A stretch of DNA of 62,541 bases from Paraburkholderia kururiensis JCM 10599 = LMG 19447 (GTDB lineage Bacteria > Pseudomonadota > Gammaproteobacteria > Burkholderiales > Burkholderiaceae). Shown here in pieces: positions 11,101-18,077 of the stretch; the first letter of the stretch is position 1; each line of letters opens with the position of its first letter. A program made the position numbers and the translations under genes. The notes beneath the pieces are model-generated. The model was not told the origin of the DNA, made no database searches, and was given only the letters and a program-made list of their open reading frames with translations. The DNA is taken from NCBI RefSeq assembly GCF_003986935.1, contig NZ_RJZE01000033.1, positions 1-62,541 on the forward strand. The letters run 5' to 3'.

Positions 11101-11106
11101 GTTCAT
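2188..11106 (-). CDS. cdiA: CdiA/BcpA contact-dependent inhibition toxin (filamentous haemagglutinin-like)
   Basis: About 2,970 residues. The start at 11106 gives MNKGTYRLVFSRLRGML, the extended signal peptide typical of large two-partner-secreted proteins; a longer frame reaches 11151. After the signal come a TPS secretion domain (NVARPSGAGVSMNTYSQFDV, then asparagine-rich haemagglutination activity repeats), about 1,000 residues of FHA-1 repeats (NSGTLAAR, GGALSNAGG types), a central block with several Tyr/Trp and a CNGDRC pair, more FHA repeats, and a pretoxin region. The toxin boundary is NEDLYN, close to the NxxLYN motif used in Burkholderia in place of VENN. The ~243-residue C-terminus holds a CPNGNC pair and a hydrophobic stretch, suggesting a membrane-acting toxin. 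The toxin activity itself is unknown. No CdiB/BcpB transporter lies within the window. Confidence 0.93.
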   Translation of the reverse strand: MNKGTYRLVFSRLRGMLVAVEETATSAGKTGQGETTAGRPSMHAAVGAAISLFAMRHAAFGALMLAGVVPVALAQIVPTPGTSTRVVQTQNGLPQVNVARPSGAGVSMNTYSQFDVGRPGAILNNSSSVVGTQQAGYINGNPNYAPGQSAKVIVNQVNSNNPTYLRGYVEIAGQRAEVVIANSSGLILDGAGFINTSKAVLTTGTPTFGADGALTGYDVRGGLVTVEGAGLNASNVDQVDIVARAVRANAALYGNTLNVIMGANHVDHDTLAATPIAGTGAAPTRAIDVSQLGGMYANRIFLASNEYGVGVSNAGVLAAQAGDLTLTTQGRLVLSGRTNAGGNMALSAAGGIDNSGTTYAQQNVAVNTAADLTNSGTLAARQNTTVNAGGVASTGTLGAGINSDGTVANAGDLTVSTSGALSATGHNAAGGNASLSGSGVNLGGAQTSANGSLALNAGSGDLNLSGATTTAGAALSANAGGTLTNDNGVLSSTGAQTVAGSSVSNQGGQMVSQSTLDVKSAGAVNNRQGIMQAAGHESVSGASLDNTAGRVTSLNGDGLSVATTGALVNAAGTTATGAAGGVIGGNGAVAVSGGDIANQGQITAKGDASVNARSLDNHSGSIVAGGSLGTNVAGALNNQHGTLSGSATTVTAGSADNSGGAIEGDRLALSTTGNLVNRGGAIRQYGTADQSISAGGTLDSTGGTIASNATNLNVSAQAITNDAGSIQHAGAGTLRMATPGALSNVGGQIATNGALDAQAGRLDNTNGTVSGQGTTGINATSGIANHGGTLYGGTGLTATTQGDFDNSAGSAQTGGNLAVTAGGALSNAGGTISANGAHGTATVSAASIDNSSGRLVNAGDGATTVTAATSVTNTGGVLGGNGDVTLRARTLANNAGARFVAARAARLAVSDRVSNTGGLIYGGTALELNQAGAAVTNDGGTLEGGQDVSVRVASLSNAGGAIRANRDITASGAVSGDGEMTAGRNLGLAVTGDYTNGAANRLHADGNMTVSATGTLTNSGSLTAGGALTASGANVVNTAGADINGTTTTVNATDTITNAGRIEGDSVTTNSATLANTGAVIGNDVQVNATDVQNSGAAAVIAGANSVKLYASNSVSNTDGALIYSAGNMEIAKDGTRDASGLLANQTGTLTNSAANIEADGNLDIAAHTVNNIRTGMATQGGTPQTTATTRLTLWSAGIDPMGDTIGWYQSTLYPQWVWNDGGIGGGVIGHLAQPITVTVPKSQVTNLDTGAQTLSFTQPLLDRYYDATHYEENCNGDRCRPVKSLQTRTITNNPTQYYNSITDNGSTYTITLWPDWDPKVNIRPDNVTVRTDLGVDSHDYVELSRTVTTSTAADQATSAGTAAKIQAQGAIRINADGGSINNQSSTMAAGGDLVRRANGGSVNDTGTVLQQSVTQDAQSTFYWHQKTGGNSDTKTVEDGITQSTTTIGAFPAIATSNQTVQTDAATITVGSVSRVGQTVSGSGVTGGNATGTRLGGPSGQALGAQTLGGAAGGIPGLTLPVNGLYSYRTAPGATYLIATDPRFTSYSKFISSDYMLGQLGLNPQNTMKRLGDGSYEEKLVRDQVTQLTGRTFLAGYSDNLTEYTALMNNGVAYAKEFSLTPGIGLTDAQMQQLTTDLVWLVSQDVTLPDGTHQTVLVPKLYLAQADTVDLQHSGALVAGNAVNLNATGDVNNSGHVVGDVATTVLGDNIVNRGVIGSGGMTTVAAVQDVRNVSGRIGGVDTLVQAGRDVINETETVGVSRTLRDGNLVSSATSQGVQATGTISASDNAAVLAGRDVKLAGAAIDTGGSALIAAGRNIDVGTVTLASAQDAHTDDGLNGGHTGTIHNVGSAVTTGGSLTTVSGHDTTLTDATVKAGGNATMLAGGDLTVTAAKDTQAHDERSLGGANTKHTASSYDEAAQGSNVNAGSNLTLAAGQAAASSVLSSYGISTTPGAQGAGNLAVLGSSVTTGTTAADGSVSGGATKLAATGDVTVGAVTETHDSQSWVHDTKSGFMSGSTMTDEKHSHQVVSVGSTVAGDTVTGSAGHDLTVAGSTVASTGDMALSAGHDLNLTTTQDTSTSSHFHEETKSGFGALGGNGISYGNSDQKDTTHDGSVTQNGSLVGSTGGSVSMTAGNNLHVTGSDVIAAQDVTGQAANVTIDSAAGTTHHDETHETKSSGFTLALSGSLVQAIQGVVDQTHAASNSQDGRAKALHTIAAVGNAGDGMGQMASGGTPDVSVQLSWGTSKSKSTSQEDQTTQTGSNVKAGGTAAFIATGDGTPGSGNVTIAGSDVSANNVVLNAKNQVNLVNTTNTDSTRSTNESSSASVGVSYGTKGWGVSASMANAHGDANSDAVMQNNTHVTGANSVSITSGGDTNIIGSDVSGKHVSADVGGNLNIASVQDTTVSEAHQSSTSGGFSISQGGGSGSFSSQHGDAHGNYAGVNEQAGIQAGDGGFDVNVKGNTDLKGAAIASTADPSKNTLTTGTLTYSDIQNHSDYSASSSGFSAGTSGAMPMLSQHDSGSSSATTKSAVSAGTITVTDTANQKQDIASLNRDTTDTNGTVSKLPDVNNLLTNQADVMNAANAAGQAVAKDIGTYASYREASLKDGAKAANLLGETDLAAQYREDASHWAEGGDYRVGMHIVAGAVIGGLGGGSVMAAAGGAAGAGVSAALAPTLNDLSRAVADAASTGNAAADKIVGNVVANVVAGAAGALVGGNAGAFAASNEDLYNRQLHPQEKTLAQQLAAAANAKGITNADGSPVTATDIANQLAQMGYQANGITESGAAATVEGAKPNDGSTWVNAGVDQNTGKTIWTQVPGPANPTLQTFILQNTNGADVPLVQQYTASPVGARSQYGAQGIPMRTSAGSICPNGNCGIAYGSLSLPSPATITDLGSTGLGIAAIWAPPPFDVAAVIGSATLKSLNYLYSPPSLPTVVYDSTNAGVGAALPQGHAVQTLFGFGTAAAQPYVVPAK

Positions 11107-11584
11107 TGCGTGTAACCCACACCCATGCGTAATGGGCCGTAAGCTACGCAAAATGCGGATAACACACTGTTAATTTACGTTAATTCCTTCCTGAAACAAC
11201 AGATATATGCGCTTTGAATTGAATGCCAGATCATTCCGTGAGTCCGTGCGGCCGGTCGTGATAGCTTAAAGAAGCTAGCGGCTGTAACCACGGATCCGCG
11301 TGGGCGTGGCCGGTAATGGGAGTAACGGTATTCATGACCGCGATCAGCTGGTCGATGCAGCGCGGCTCGAGGCGGCAGAAAGCATGGCCGGCGCGCGCGG
11401 GGAACGTTGCGCGGCAACCGGCCGGGCTGCACTGCCCGCACTGCGGCCACGCGCTGGCCGACGCGGATTTTACGGGGCACCGGGCACCCGCCGCGCCGCG
11501 CGAGATCCCGCGGGCCCGCGCCACCACGGCAAACCATGGATGTTCACCCGTGCGGCCGGGGTCTTGCGGAGCGGGCACGGAGGG
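11107..11584. other. Intergenic region upstream of cdiA
   Basis: About 480 bases. The part nearest cdiA (11160-11280) is AT-rich and should hold its promoter, but I see no convincing -35/-10 pair. A plus-strand frame at 11316-11588 encodes a CPHCGHAL zinc-ribbon-like motif but has no ribosome site and overlaps the next gene, so it is not called. Confidence 0.5.
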
Positions 11585-12112
11585 CTAGCGGGGGAACCCG
11601 CAGTCCTGCAACACCTGGGCCTGAAGGCCCGCGAGCCGCATCCTGAGGGTCTCGATGTCCTGCCTCGGGGCGTCGGCCAGAAGCCCCGGTGGCTCGCCGT
11701 CCTTTCGCGGACCGTCGTATATCTCCGCCATGACAAGGCGGTGGGAAGCGTTCTGCAGTTCGGCGGCAACCGACTGGGCCTCACTGTTCCACTGCGCGCA
11801 TCGCCCTTCGAGGGCGCTGCGATCGTTCAGGCTGGTAACCAGCTGGCCGTTCCGCGCGCGCAGCTGGTCCCGCTCGGTCTGCAGGGCATCGGCGCGCGAG
11901 CGCTGTGCCTGCAGTTCATCGACGAGCCGGGTGCGCTCGGCCACGGGCATCCATCCCCACGGCTCGAAGCGGTCGGGCATGGTCTTCGCCGCGAGATACA
12001 GCAGAAAGCCGCTTGCCAGCATGCCGGCCGCCACGCCCACCATGAAGGCTACCGGCGCGCGGCGGGCGACGCCGTACCCGTCGTTGAGGATTTTTTCGCG
12101 TACATCGGCCAC
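11585..12112 (-). CDS. Single-pass membrane protein with coiled coil, unknown function
   Basis: A frame of about 175 residues from GTG 12112 (GTAGGG lies just upstream); an upstream open extension to 12376 is Arg/Pro-rich and looks non-coding. Residues ~20-40 form one transmembrane segment (PVAFMVGVAAGMLASGFLLY). A long helical stretch follows, with Gln/Arg/Glu heptads (TRLVDELQAQRSRADALQ, ERDQLRARNGQL), ending near DCGFPR. This layout (cytoplasmic tip, membrane anchor, periplasmic coiled coil) is common in plasmid and phage accessory proteins; no specific family was recognised. Confidence 0.6.
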   Translation of the reverse strand: MADVREKILNDGYGVARRAPVAFMVGVAAGMLASGFLLYLAAKTMPDRFEPWGWMPVAERTRLVDELQAQRSRADALQTERDQLRARNGQLVTSLNDRSALEGRCAQWNSEAQSVAAELQNASHRLVMAEIYDGPRKDGEPPGLLADAPRQDIETLRMRLAGLQAQVLQDCGFPR

Positions 12113-12767
12113 TGCTGCCCTACCCCCGTCTGTGTTGTGTCGCGGGCTGTTCCCGTGACGGGCATCGTACCCCGCCGGACGGTTCCGGGCGACAGGTGCC
12201 CGGGTCCGCGAACCCGAAGAATGTCCCATTTCGCGCGAAAACGGACACCCTGCGGGTGATACAGGCGAGACCATGCCGGGCCAGAAGACATGCGCCCGGC
12301 GGCCCGTAACCCGGAAAATGCCCCAGTGGGTTAAGACTGAAATCAACAATCGAACCAATGAGTCCCGAACAGACAACCGTCATTGGTCGTCCTTCTGAAG
12401 CGTGGCGGAATCATGGCCACTCCAGTCAATGTTCCCCTCGTAGTACAGAAGCGAACTGAATACAGACCCCAAGAGGCATATGAAGCGAGCATTGGCGATG
12501 ATGGATCTGACTACAATTTACGTAGCAGTTGATACATTTCGCCTTATCCGGGCTATCGCGTGCTGACGTCGCGACGATTTGGGCGTGTTTTGGCCTTTCA
12601 AAACGCGCCCTACCGTGAAACATCCTCGGAAAGTCATCTCCTAAACCCTCACTCTTGCTTGTTGCACGGCCCTCCCACAGGATTCTCGATCACGCAATCA
12701 TTGTTTCACGGCGGCGAGGAATGGCTCGCATGCTTACTGGGAGGTTTCAGCGATTCCTATCGGACCC
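12113..12767. other. Intergenic region without intact genes
   Basis: About 650 bases of mixed composition; 12380-12660 is clearly less GC-rich than its surroundings. No frame looks like a gene. It contains the inverted repeat at 12581-12610 and leads into three decayed genes. Confidence 0.5.
12581..12610. repeat. Inverted repeat, 12-bp arms
   Basis: Arms GGGCGTGTTTTG and CAAAACGCGCCC around a 6-base loop, with one G-T wobble. No T-run follows on either strand, so it is not an obvious terminator. It sits in a gene-free tract next to recombinase remnants and could be an operator or a recombination site. Confidence 0.4.
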
Positions 12768-13076
12768 ATGACATCTCTGATATTCGCTTCCCTCCACGCC
12801 GAAGCGAAGGATACGGCGCGGTTGCGCGAGGTCGTCCTCGATCAATACGCTGCCTAAGGAACGCGCCGCTGCTTTTACTTCTCTCCACGGGAACCCGAAA
12901 CCCGCGACGCGCGCGCTGACGAGAACGACTTCGTCGAATGCGTGCGGCTGCTGATCTTCAGCGCGAAACGGCGCCTCGCGTGGCGCGCCCTAGACGTGGA
13001 AAACAGTAGCCGGTTCACGGCGCCAGACATCCGTGCGTCGCACCTGGCTCTCGTGCGCGCCACATGCCGGCGCTGA
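12768..13076 (+). pseudogene. Decayed small gene with one internal stop
   Basis: One frame reads MTSLIFASLHAEAKD to QYAA, hits TAA at 12855-12857, and continues in the same frame for 72 codons (GTRRCFYFSPRE to ATCRR) to TGA 13074. The part after the stop has the codon bias and residue mix of a real protein (ENDFVECVRLLIFSAKRR), so a single nonsense mutation in a ~101-residue gene is the simplest reading. The product is not recognised. Its end overlaps the next decayed gene by 13 bases, as in an operon. Confidence 0.55.
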
Positions 13077-13359
13077 CGCCTGCTGAGGCCATCGTGCGTG
13101 CGATGGTTAAGGCGAACGCAATGCGCTGTTCGGCAGCGGCAGTGTCTCAGCAGGCGTGCGTGCCGTGATCTGGTCCTGCAGCGTCGGTTTCGCCCAGACG
13201 ACTGTGCTGGTGGAACGGTATCCGCGCATGCCTGCGGAGGTTCTGGCGCTGATTGCGCGGTTCCCGGAGATATTCGGGCAGCACCCGCATGCGCCTCTTG
13301 CGCTAGCGGCGACGCGCTCGCCCCCCTCGGCGTGCCTACCGGCACACGACCCGATGTAG
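13064..13359 (+). pseudogene. Decayed small gene with a frameshift
   Basis: Starts at ATG 13064 (MPALTPAEAIVRAMVKANAM) and loses frame near 13125-13135. It continues in another frame as GSGSVSAGVRAVIWSCSVG, then VERYPRMPAEVLALIARFPE, to a stop at 13357-13359. The two halves read as one ~98-residue protein if the shift is repaired. Not recognised. It lies between the decayed gene above and the broken recombinase, suggesting a former three-gene operon. Confidence 0.5.
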
Positions 13360-13485
13360 GCTGGCGAGCGGAAACCGCCGCCCGTCCTGCAAGCCATGGC
13401 TGGACGGGCGCCGCAAGGCGCCTCACGCCATCCCGTAAAACCAGACGGTTAGTTGCGTTTAGTGACACCCAAACGGAAACCCGCC

Positions 13486-15250
13486 ATGCCAGAACGGCTG
13501 TACCTGCAACGTCAGTTCTCGTCAAATGACTTCGCCGCGTCGTGCGTCTTCGTGCAGCGCCTGCCGTCGGCGACCATCGCACGCACGTACTGAGACTCGG
13601 ACGACGGCGAACAGGCCGGCGCACTTGGCACGATGAAGTACTGCCTGCGCGGCAGGCTCCCCACTCTGCTAGACGTTGTTATTGAGCACGGTTCGACCGC
13701 GCTCGCCGACCATCTGAAGACCCTGATCGGCAGGCACGGAAGCGCGAGCGCGACCACCGGCACGCTGAAGGTAGTCGAGGGCGCCGCGCGTTTCGCCGTG
13801 GCCACGCCGGCGGCCAGCCACGTCACCGCCGGCATGTGGTTCCCTCCGATGGCGGCCCGCCCCCCCTGAAGGGTTACAGCATCGCGACGCTCGGCGACTT
13901 GGTGGCGTACAGCAACTCGCGCGGCGGCAGCTGGTGGCGCTCGGTAGCGCGCATCGGCCCCGGGCGCGCGCGGCGCATCATGGCCTGGCTGCCCGCCACG
14001 AGGCCTCGATCGGCCTGCACGTCGAGGCCGACGCGGACATCATCGCCATCGGCGGAGCAGGCGCACAGATCGCACCGATCGAGCGCATCGCGCTTCGTGA
14101 GGTCCTGAACGGGTCGAAGGGGATCAACCGGGCCGCCGGATTCCCCTTCTTCCAGGCACACGACGATCTCGCCGCGATCCGCGCCTGCCTGCATCTGTAC
14201 CGTGACCAGCCGAAGACACTGCGCGCGTATACCAAGGAACTGGAGCGCTTCCTTCTGTGGGCCGTAACGGTTCGCGGCAAGGCGCTCAGCTCGCTGCTCG
14301 TTGACGACTGCGAGGCATACAAGGACTTCCTGAAGCTGCCCTCGCCCGCCTTCGTCGGCCCCAGGGCACCCAGAAGCTCGAGGCGCTGGCGACCCTTCGC
14401 GGCAGACAGTCTGAGCCCGGAGTCCCAGCTGTACGCGGTCCGGGCGCTGCGCGCGGCCTTCACGTGGCTCGTCGATGCCCGCTATCTGGCGGGCAATCCC
14501 TGGAAGCTCGTCAGGAACCCCGTGACGGTGGAGCGGGAGGTCACGCTGCAGGTGGAACGGGCGCTGCCCGAAGCCCTCTGGAATGATGTACGCGCGCATG
14601 TACGTCTGCGCAGCACCACACCCGGCAACCATCACTGGCGGATTGTCCATGCGCTGATGCTGCTGCTCGGCGATTCGGGACTGCGCCGGGAGGAAGCCGC
14701 AGGGGCCAGGCGCGAGGCCCTGCATCCCGTTGTGGCCGACGACGGGACGGAACTGTGGACGCTGCGCGTGATCGGCAAGCGCAGGCGCGAGCGCACGGTA
14801 CCGGTAAGCCCCGAAACGGTCGAAGCCATCCGCGCTCACTGGCGTGACCGCGATGAGGACTTCGACACCCCGGCCGCGGCAGGTCGCCTGCTCTCGCCGC
14901 TTGTCATCCCGAACACGCAGACAGCGCGCCGCAAGCATGAGGGCGACCACCGGATGCCCTACTACACCAACGCCCTGAACCGGCTCATTGACTGGCTGAG
15001 GCGGCGGCTGCTCGTCGAGCTTGAGACGCTCACGCCGGCCGCGCATGCTGCGCTCGTGCAGATGTCGCCGCACGCGTTCCGGCACACCTTCGGCACGCTC
15101 GCAGCTGCCAGTGATGTTCCTATTGACGTTGTCCAGAAGGTCCTCGGACACCAGTCGGTGCAGACGACCTCCATCTACGTCCAAGCTGAACAGCGGCGGG
15201 TCATGCGAGAGATCGGGCTGATGTACGTGAAGCGGACCGCTTCGGAGTGA
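13486..15250 (+). pseudogene. Tyrosine recombinase (phage integrase family), broken in its N-terminal half
   Basis: From ATG 13486 the frame reads MPERLYLQRQFSSNDFAAS, hits TGA at 13591-13593, and resumes in the same frame (DSDDGEQAG). It shifts at a run of seven C (13860-13866), where one missing base restores LKGYSIATLGDL, and shifts again near 13992, where one missing base joins IMAWL to RHEASIGLHVEAD. From there it is intact to 15250. The C-terminal catalytic domain keeps all landmarks: Arg in GLRREEAAG, the HAFRHTF box, LGHQ and the Tyr in TSIYVQ. Repaired, it would be ~585 residues, matching a large integrase type common in Burkholderia. A shorter protein starting at 13934 could still be made, but without the N-terminal DNA-binding part. 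Confidence 0.8.
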
Positions 15251-15443
15251 GCGGTCGTGCGGCAAACGGGCGGGGGGCATATTGCGCGGCGGGGTGTCAT
15301 TGGGGCCGTTGGAGACTCAATCCCGATGCCCTCGGGCGACGGTGCTGCCCTACGCTGGACCTGGCCGCCGTGACGGCGGCTGGGCATACCCAGGCCGCAG
15401 AAGACACAACAGCACCGCTTGATAGGCCGGTCGCTAAAGGCCT

Positions 15444-15460
15444 TGTCTCTAATAGAGACA
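15444..15460. repeat. Palindrome TGTCTCTAATAGAGACA, copy 1 (parS-like)
   Basis: A perfect 17-bp palindrome about 240 bases beyond the end of parB. An identical core recurs at 15600-15616. Short perfect palindromes beside parAB are the usual form of parS centromere sites bound by ParB; the assignment is inferred from position and symmetry. Confidence 0.6.
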
Positions 15461-15594
15461 CAATGCGTCCTACGGATGATAGATGGGGACGCCCGTGGCC
15501 AAACTTGAGCACAACCTCGTTTGGCGTATCCAATCCTCAAGGCGGCTGCGTCGAAGGAATGGGATCCAGCGCCACGCACAGTCGGGAGCCGCAC

Positions 15595-15621
15595 GTGTGT
15601 GTCTCTAATAGAGACACACAC
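15595..15621. repeat. Palindrome copy 2, extended to 27 bp (parS-like)
   Basis: The same core TGTCTCTAATAGAGACA, extended on both sides by GTGTG/CACAC so that 27 bases are a perfect palindrome. It lies 74 bases from the parB stop. Probably a ParB binding site; the longer arms may make it the stronger one. Confidence 0.6.
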
Positions 15622-15695
15622 CGAGATGGAGGTATCCAGTGCCAGTCAACCTTGAGGCAGGCCCCTGCGCACTGCGGAATACCGGCCGTGCAGCG

Positions 15696-16664
15696 CTACT
15701 CGTCGGCCGTGAACAACTGGCTGATCAATGCCCGAATCTTTTGCTCCTGATCGGCGGTCAACATCCCCGCTTTGATCTTGACGGTGAAGCCGCCGTGGTC
15801 CTTCGTGATCGACCCAGCCTGCTTCTTTCCCGCAAAAATTTTCTCAATATTCCGGTCGGTTACGGCGGTCGATTTGCCATCGCTCTCGATGGATTGTTTG
15901 ATCGCCCTGGCGAGCTTCGTTTGCTCCAGATCTCCCGCGACCACCTTCGCCCAGAGCTCCCGGGCAAGTTCGTGCACTCGCGTGCTGCCGTTGCGAAGCA
16001 CCGACACCACATCCTGCGCGGCATTCGCTCCCAACAAACCGGGTGCCAAGTCCAGGTCGCTCAAAACAAAGTCCGGCAGATCGGCGTAGGAAAGGTAGCG
16101 GTATAGCTCGGACCGTGCGATTCCCAACGTCTCGGCCAAGCGCTTGCGATTCGGAAACTCCCGCTCAGTCTCGCGGATTGAACGCGAAATTTCGTAGTCA
16201 GCCAAGCCGTCACGAACGACGTTCTCGACGAGGGCAAGCATCGCCATATCCTCGTCGGAAATATCGACGACGACGACCTTAATCGTCTCCTTACCGATCA
16301 TCTTGTGCGCACGCCAACGCCGCTCGCCTGCCACGATCTGGTAGCCGGTAGATGCGCGCCGGACGACAATCGGCTGGATCAAGCCGGCCTCGCGGATAGA
16401 CTCTGCGAGTTCGGCGAGCTTCGCCTCGTTGAACACCTTTCTCGGCTGCCACGGATTCGGCGCGATATTCGACACATCCATCTCAGACGTCGAACCCGCC
16501 TTTTCCAGCTCCGCGACGCGCTGCTGCGCGGCCGCCAAAGCGCCTGCCATTCCAGGCGCGGTACGCGGAGGCGCCGCTTTCGGTTGCTGTGAGTCCAGTT
16601 GGATGTCCTTTGCCGACCGCAACTCGGCAGTCTTGTTCATCATCCGTTCACGAAGGTTGCTCAT
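15696..16664 (-). CDS. parB: ParB partition protein
   Basis: A 322-residue ParB/Spo0J-type protein that binds parS and pairs with ParA to segregate the plasmid. ATG 16664 overlaps the parA stop (ATGA), giving translational coupling. After a charged N-terminal arm, residues ~62-150 form the ParB N-domain with NPWQPRKVFNEAKLAELAESI, QPIVVR and the CTP-binding box GERRWRAHK (from residue 113), then ALVENVVRDGLADYE. The helix-turn-helix region includes AETLGIARSELYRYLSYADL. The C-terminal ~60 residues should dimerise. Two palindromes just downstream are candidate parS sites. Confidence 0.93.
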   Translation of the reverse strand: MSNLRERMMNKTAELRSAKDIQLDSQQPKAAPPRTAPGMAGALAAAQQRVAELEKAGSTSEMDVSNIAPNPWQPRKVFNEAKLAELAESIREAGLIQPIVVRRASTGYQIVAGERRWRAHKMIGKETIKVVVVDISDEDMAMLALVENVVRDGLADYEISRSIRETEREFPNRKRLAETLGIARSELYRYLSYADLPDFVLSDLDLAPGLLGANAAQDVVSVLRNGSTRVHELARELWAKVVAGDLEQTKLARAIKQSIESDGKSTAVTDRNIEKIFAGKKQAGSITKDHGGFTVKIKAGMLTADQEQKIRALISQLFTADE

Positions 16665-17869
16665 TGCCCCGATCTCCATTGAGCCACGTATTGATCGTCG
16701 ATCCACTTGCAATAATCCATCAACGGCTGCTTCACCCGCGCCAAAGTTTTCGCGACCGCGTCGGAGCGCGAAAGGTCGAAAACGGTAGAGAACGCCAGCG
16801 CTCCATTACTCATTACTGAGCTGGCAGGAATTTCCGTTGTGTGAAGCCACTCGCCATACGCGCGCTGAGCCCATGAACGGACTACCGGCGCCGACGATGT
16901 GCTCCCGTAGTCGACCTTCGATAGCAGGACAGAGATGAAGTCGTAGGTCTTATCGACTTCGTGCTCCACGAAACCCGTTGCCACCTCCGCGAACAACGAC
17001 CAGAACGATACTGAGGAGATAAAGTCGAGGCTCTCAGGAACCAGGGGCATGATCATCGAATCCGCGGCCATCAACGCGTTCAAAGTCATATATGAAAGAG
17101 CCGGCGCGGTGTCTAGCACGATGTAGTCGTACTGAGCCCGCAGAGGCTCGATGCCCTGCCGCAAAACCGACCAGAATTCGAAGCCTGGGTTCGACTTCTG
17201 CGCCGTAGGGAGATGAAATTCGGCATCGTGCAAGTAGTTGTGAGCAGGTATCACGTCAATGCCGTCCCAGTACGTACTCTGGACCTTTGCGCCGAGACCA
17301 CCCTCGATATCCGGCTCATAAATGAAAGGCAGGACCGTGTCTTCCCAAGTCACGTCCTTCTCGGCGTATAACCCACACAGTTCGGACAAAGACGCTTGCG
17401 GGTCCAGATCAATGACCAACACCTTACGCCCTCTGAGGCTCAAGCCTTGGGCGATACACATCGTTGTTGTGGTCTTACACGATCCGCCCTTGAAGTTAGC
17501 GGTTATCAGCACGCGCCCCCTGTGTTCACGCGTGCCAGTGACTAGCGGCGTCTGGTAAATATCCGAGACCTGCTGGACCCAGGCCCGGACGTCCTTCAGT
17601 GAGAATATCCGCGCCCGCCCGGTGCCATTCGTTTGCCCAGCGGGAAGTTCACTGCCTTCCTTCGTCGCGAGGTAGTTGATTTTCTGACGGTCAATGCCAC
17701 AAAGTTCTGACAGCTCGCCTATCGTGAACGACGGCGCGCTTTTGCGTGGCCTGGGTGCCAGAATCTGTTCCCGCAGTTCGTTCGTCATGACAGATAGGCG
17801 CTTTGCAAACTCTCCGAGATTCGAGAGTTTCACGCGCCGCTCGATGCCCGGCAGTTCGCTCATTTTCAT
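16661..17869 (-). CDS. parA: ParA partition ATPase (type Ia, N-terminal DNA-binding domain)
   Basis: A 402-residue Walker-type ATPase. Residues ~47-100 look like a MerR/excisionase-type helix-turn-helix (TIGELSELCGIDRQKINYLATKEG), which in type Ia ParA represses the par operon. The deviant Walker A is KGGSCKTTT (from residue 127), followed by KVLVIDLDPQASLSELCGL, the Walker B-like YDYIVLDTAPAL, and the C-terminal ParA region. AGGA lies 8 bases before ATG 17869. The gene diverges from the origin and overlaps parB by 4 bases. Confidence 0.95.
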   Translation of the reverse strand: MKMSELPGIERRVKLSNLGEFAKRLSVMTNELREQILAPRPRKSAPSFTIGELSELCGIDRQKINYLATKEGSELPAGQTNGTGRARIFSLKDVRAWVQQVSDIYQTPLVTGTREHRGRVLITANFKGGSCKTTTTMCIAQGLSLRGRKVLVIDLDPQASLSELCGLYAEKDVTWEDTVLPFIYEPDIEGGLGAKVQSTYWDGIDVIPAHNYLHDAEFHLPTAQKSNPGFEFWSVLRQGIEPLRAQYDYIVLDTAPALSYMTLNALMAADSMIMPLVPESLDFISSVSFWSLFAEVATGFVEHEVDKTYDFISVLLSKVDYGSTSSAPVVRSWAQRAYGEWLHTTEIPASSVMSNGALAFSTVFDLSRSDAVAKTLARVKQPLMDYCKWIDDQYVAQWRSGQ

Positions 17870-17893
17870 GCGATGGTTCCTGTTGGTCTCAAT

Positions 17894-18002
17894 GGTGAGG
17901 TGATTTTTCGAAGCCGACCTATGATTTCCACGGTTTATGCAGATTTTCGGATCAACCGTAGAATAGCCGTATTACCTTCGAATCGCCAACAGAATCTTCG
18001 AA
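17894..18002. promoter_or_regulatory. parA upstream region with three TTCGAA sites and a partial iteron
   Basis: TTCGAA occurs at 17907, 17977 and 17997, the last two 20 bases apart (two helical turns). GGTGAGGTGATTTTTC (17894-17909) matches the iteron consensus at 12 of 16 positions and overlaps the first TTCGAA. This lies in the parA leader, so autoregulation by ParA's helix-turn-helix, or cross-control by Rep, is plausible but inferred. Confidence 0.35.
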
Positions 18003-18077
18003 CCGTGCTCCTTTTCTGGTTTTTCCCACGGTAGACCGCGTTATTCCAAGCGTATACGAGTAAGCGAGTCGTCCGAA

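Larger units (their letters stand above)
15251..15695. other. Intergenic region downstream of parB, holding two copies of a palindrome
   Basis: About 445 bases between the convergent recombinase remnant and parB. Frames on both strands are poor. The notable content is the pair of palindromes sharing the core TGTCTCTAATAGAGACA, described separately. Confidence 0.5.

Noticed and set aside
11316..11588. Plus-strand frame with a CPHCGHAL motif
   Set aside because: No ribosome site, overlaps a convergent gene, and a single CxxC can arise by chance; left as a remark only.
13874..15280. 468-codon minus-strand frame opposite the recombinase
   Set aside because: The plus strand has the full catalytic motif set; the antisense frame has no motif.
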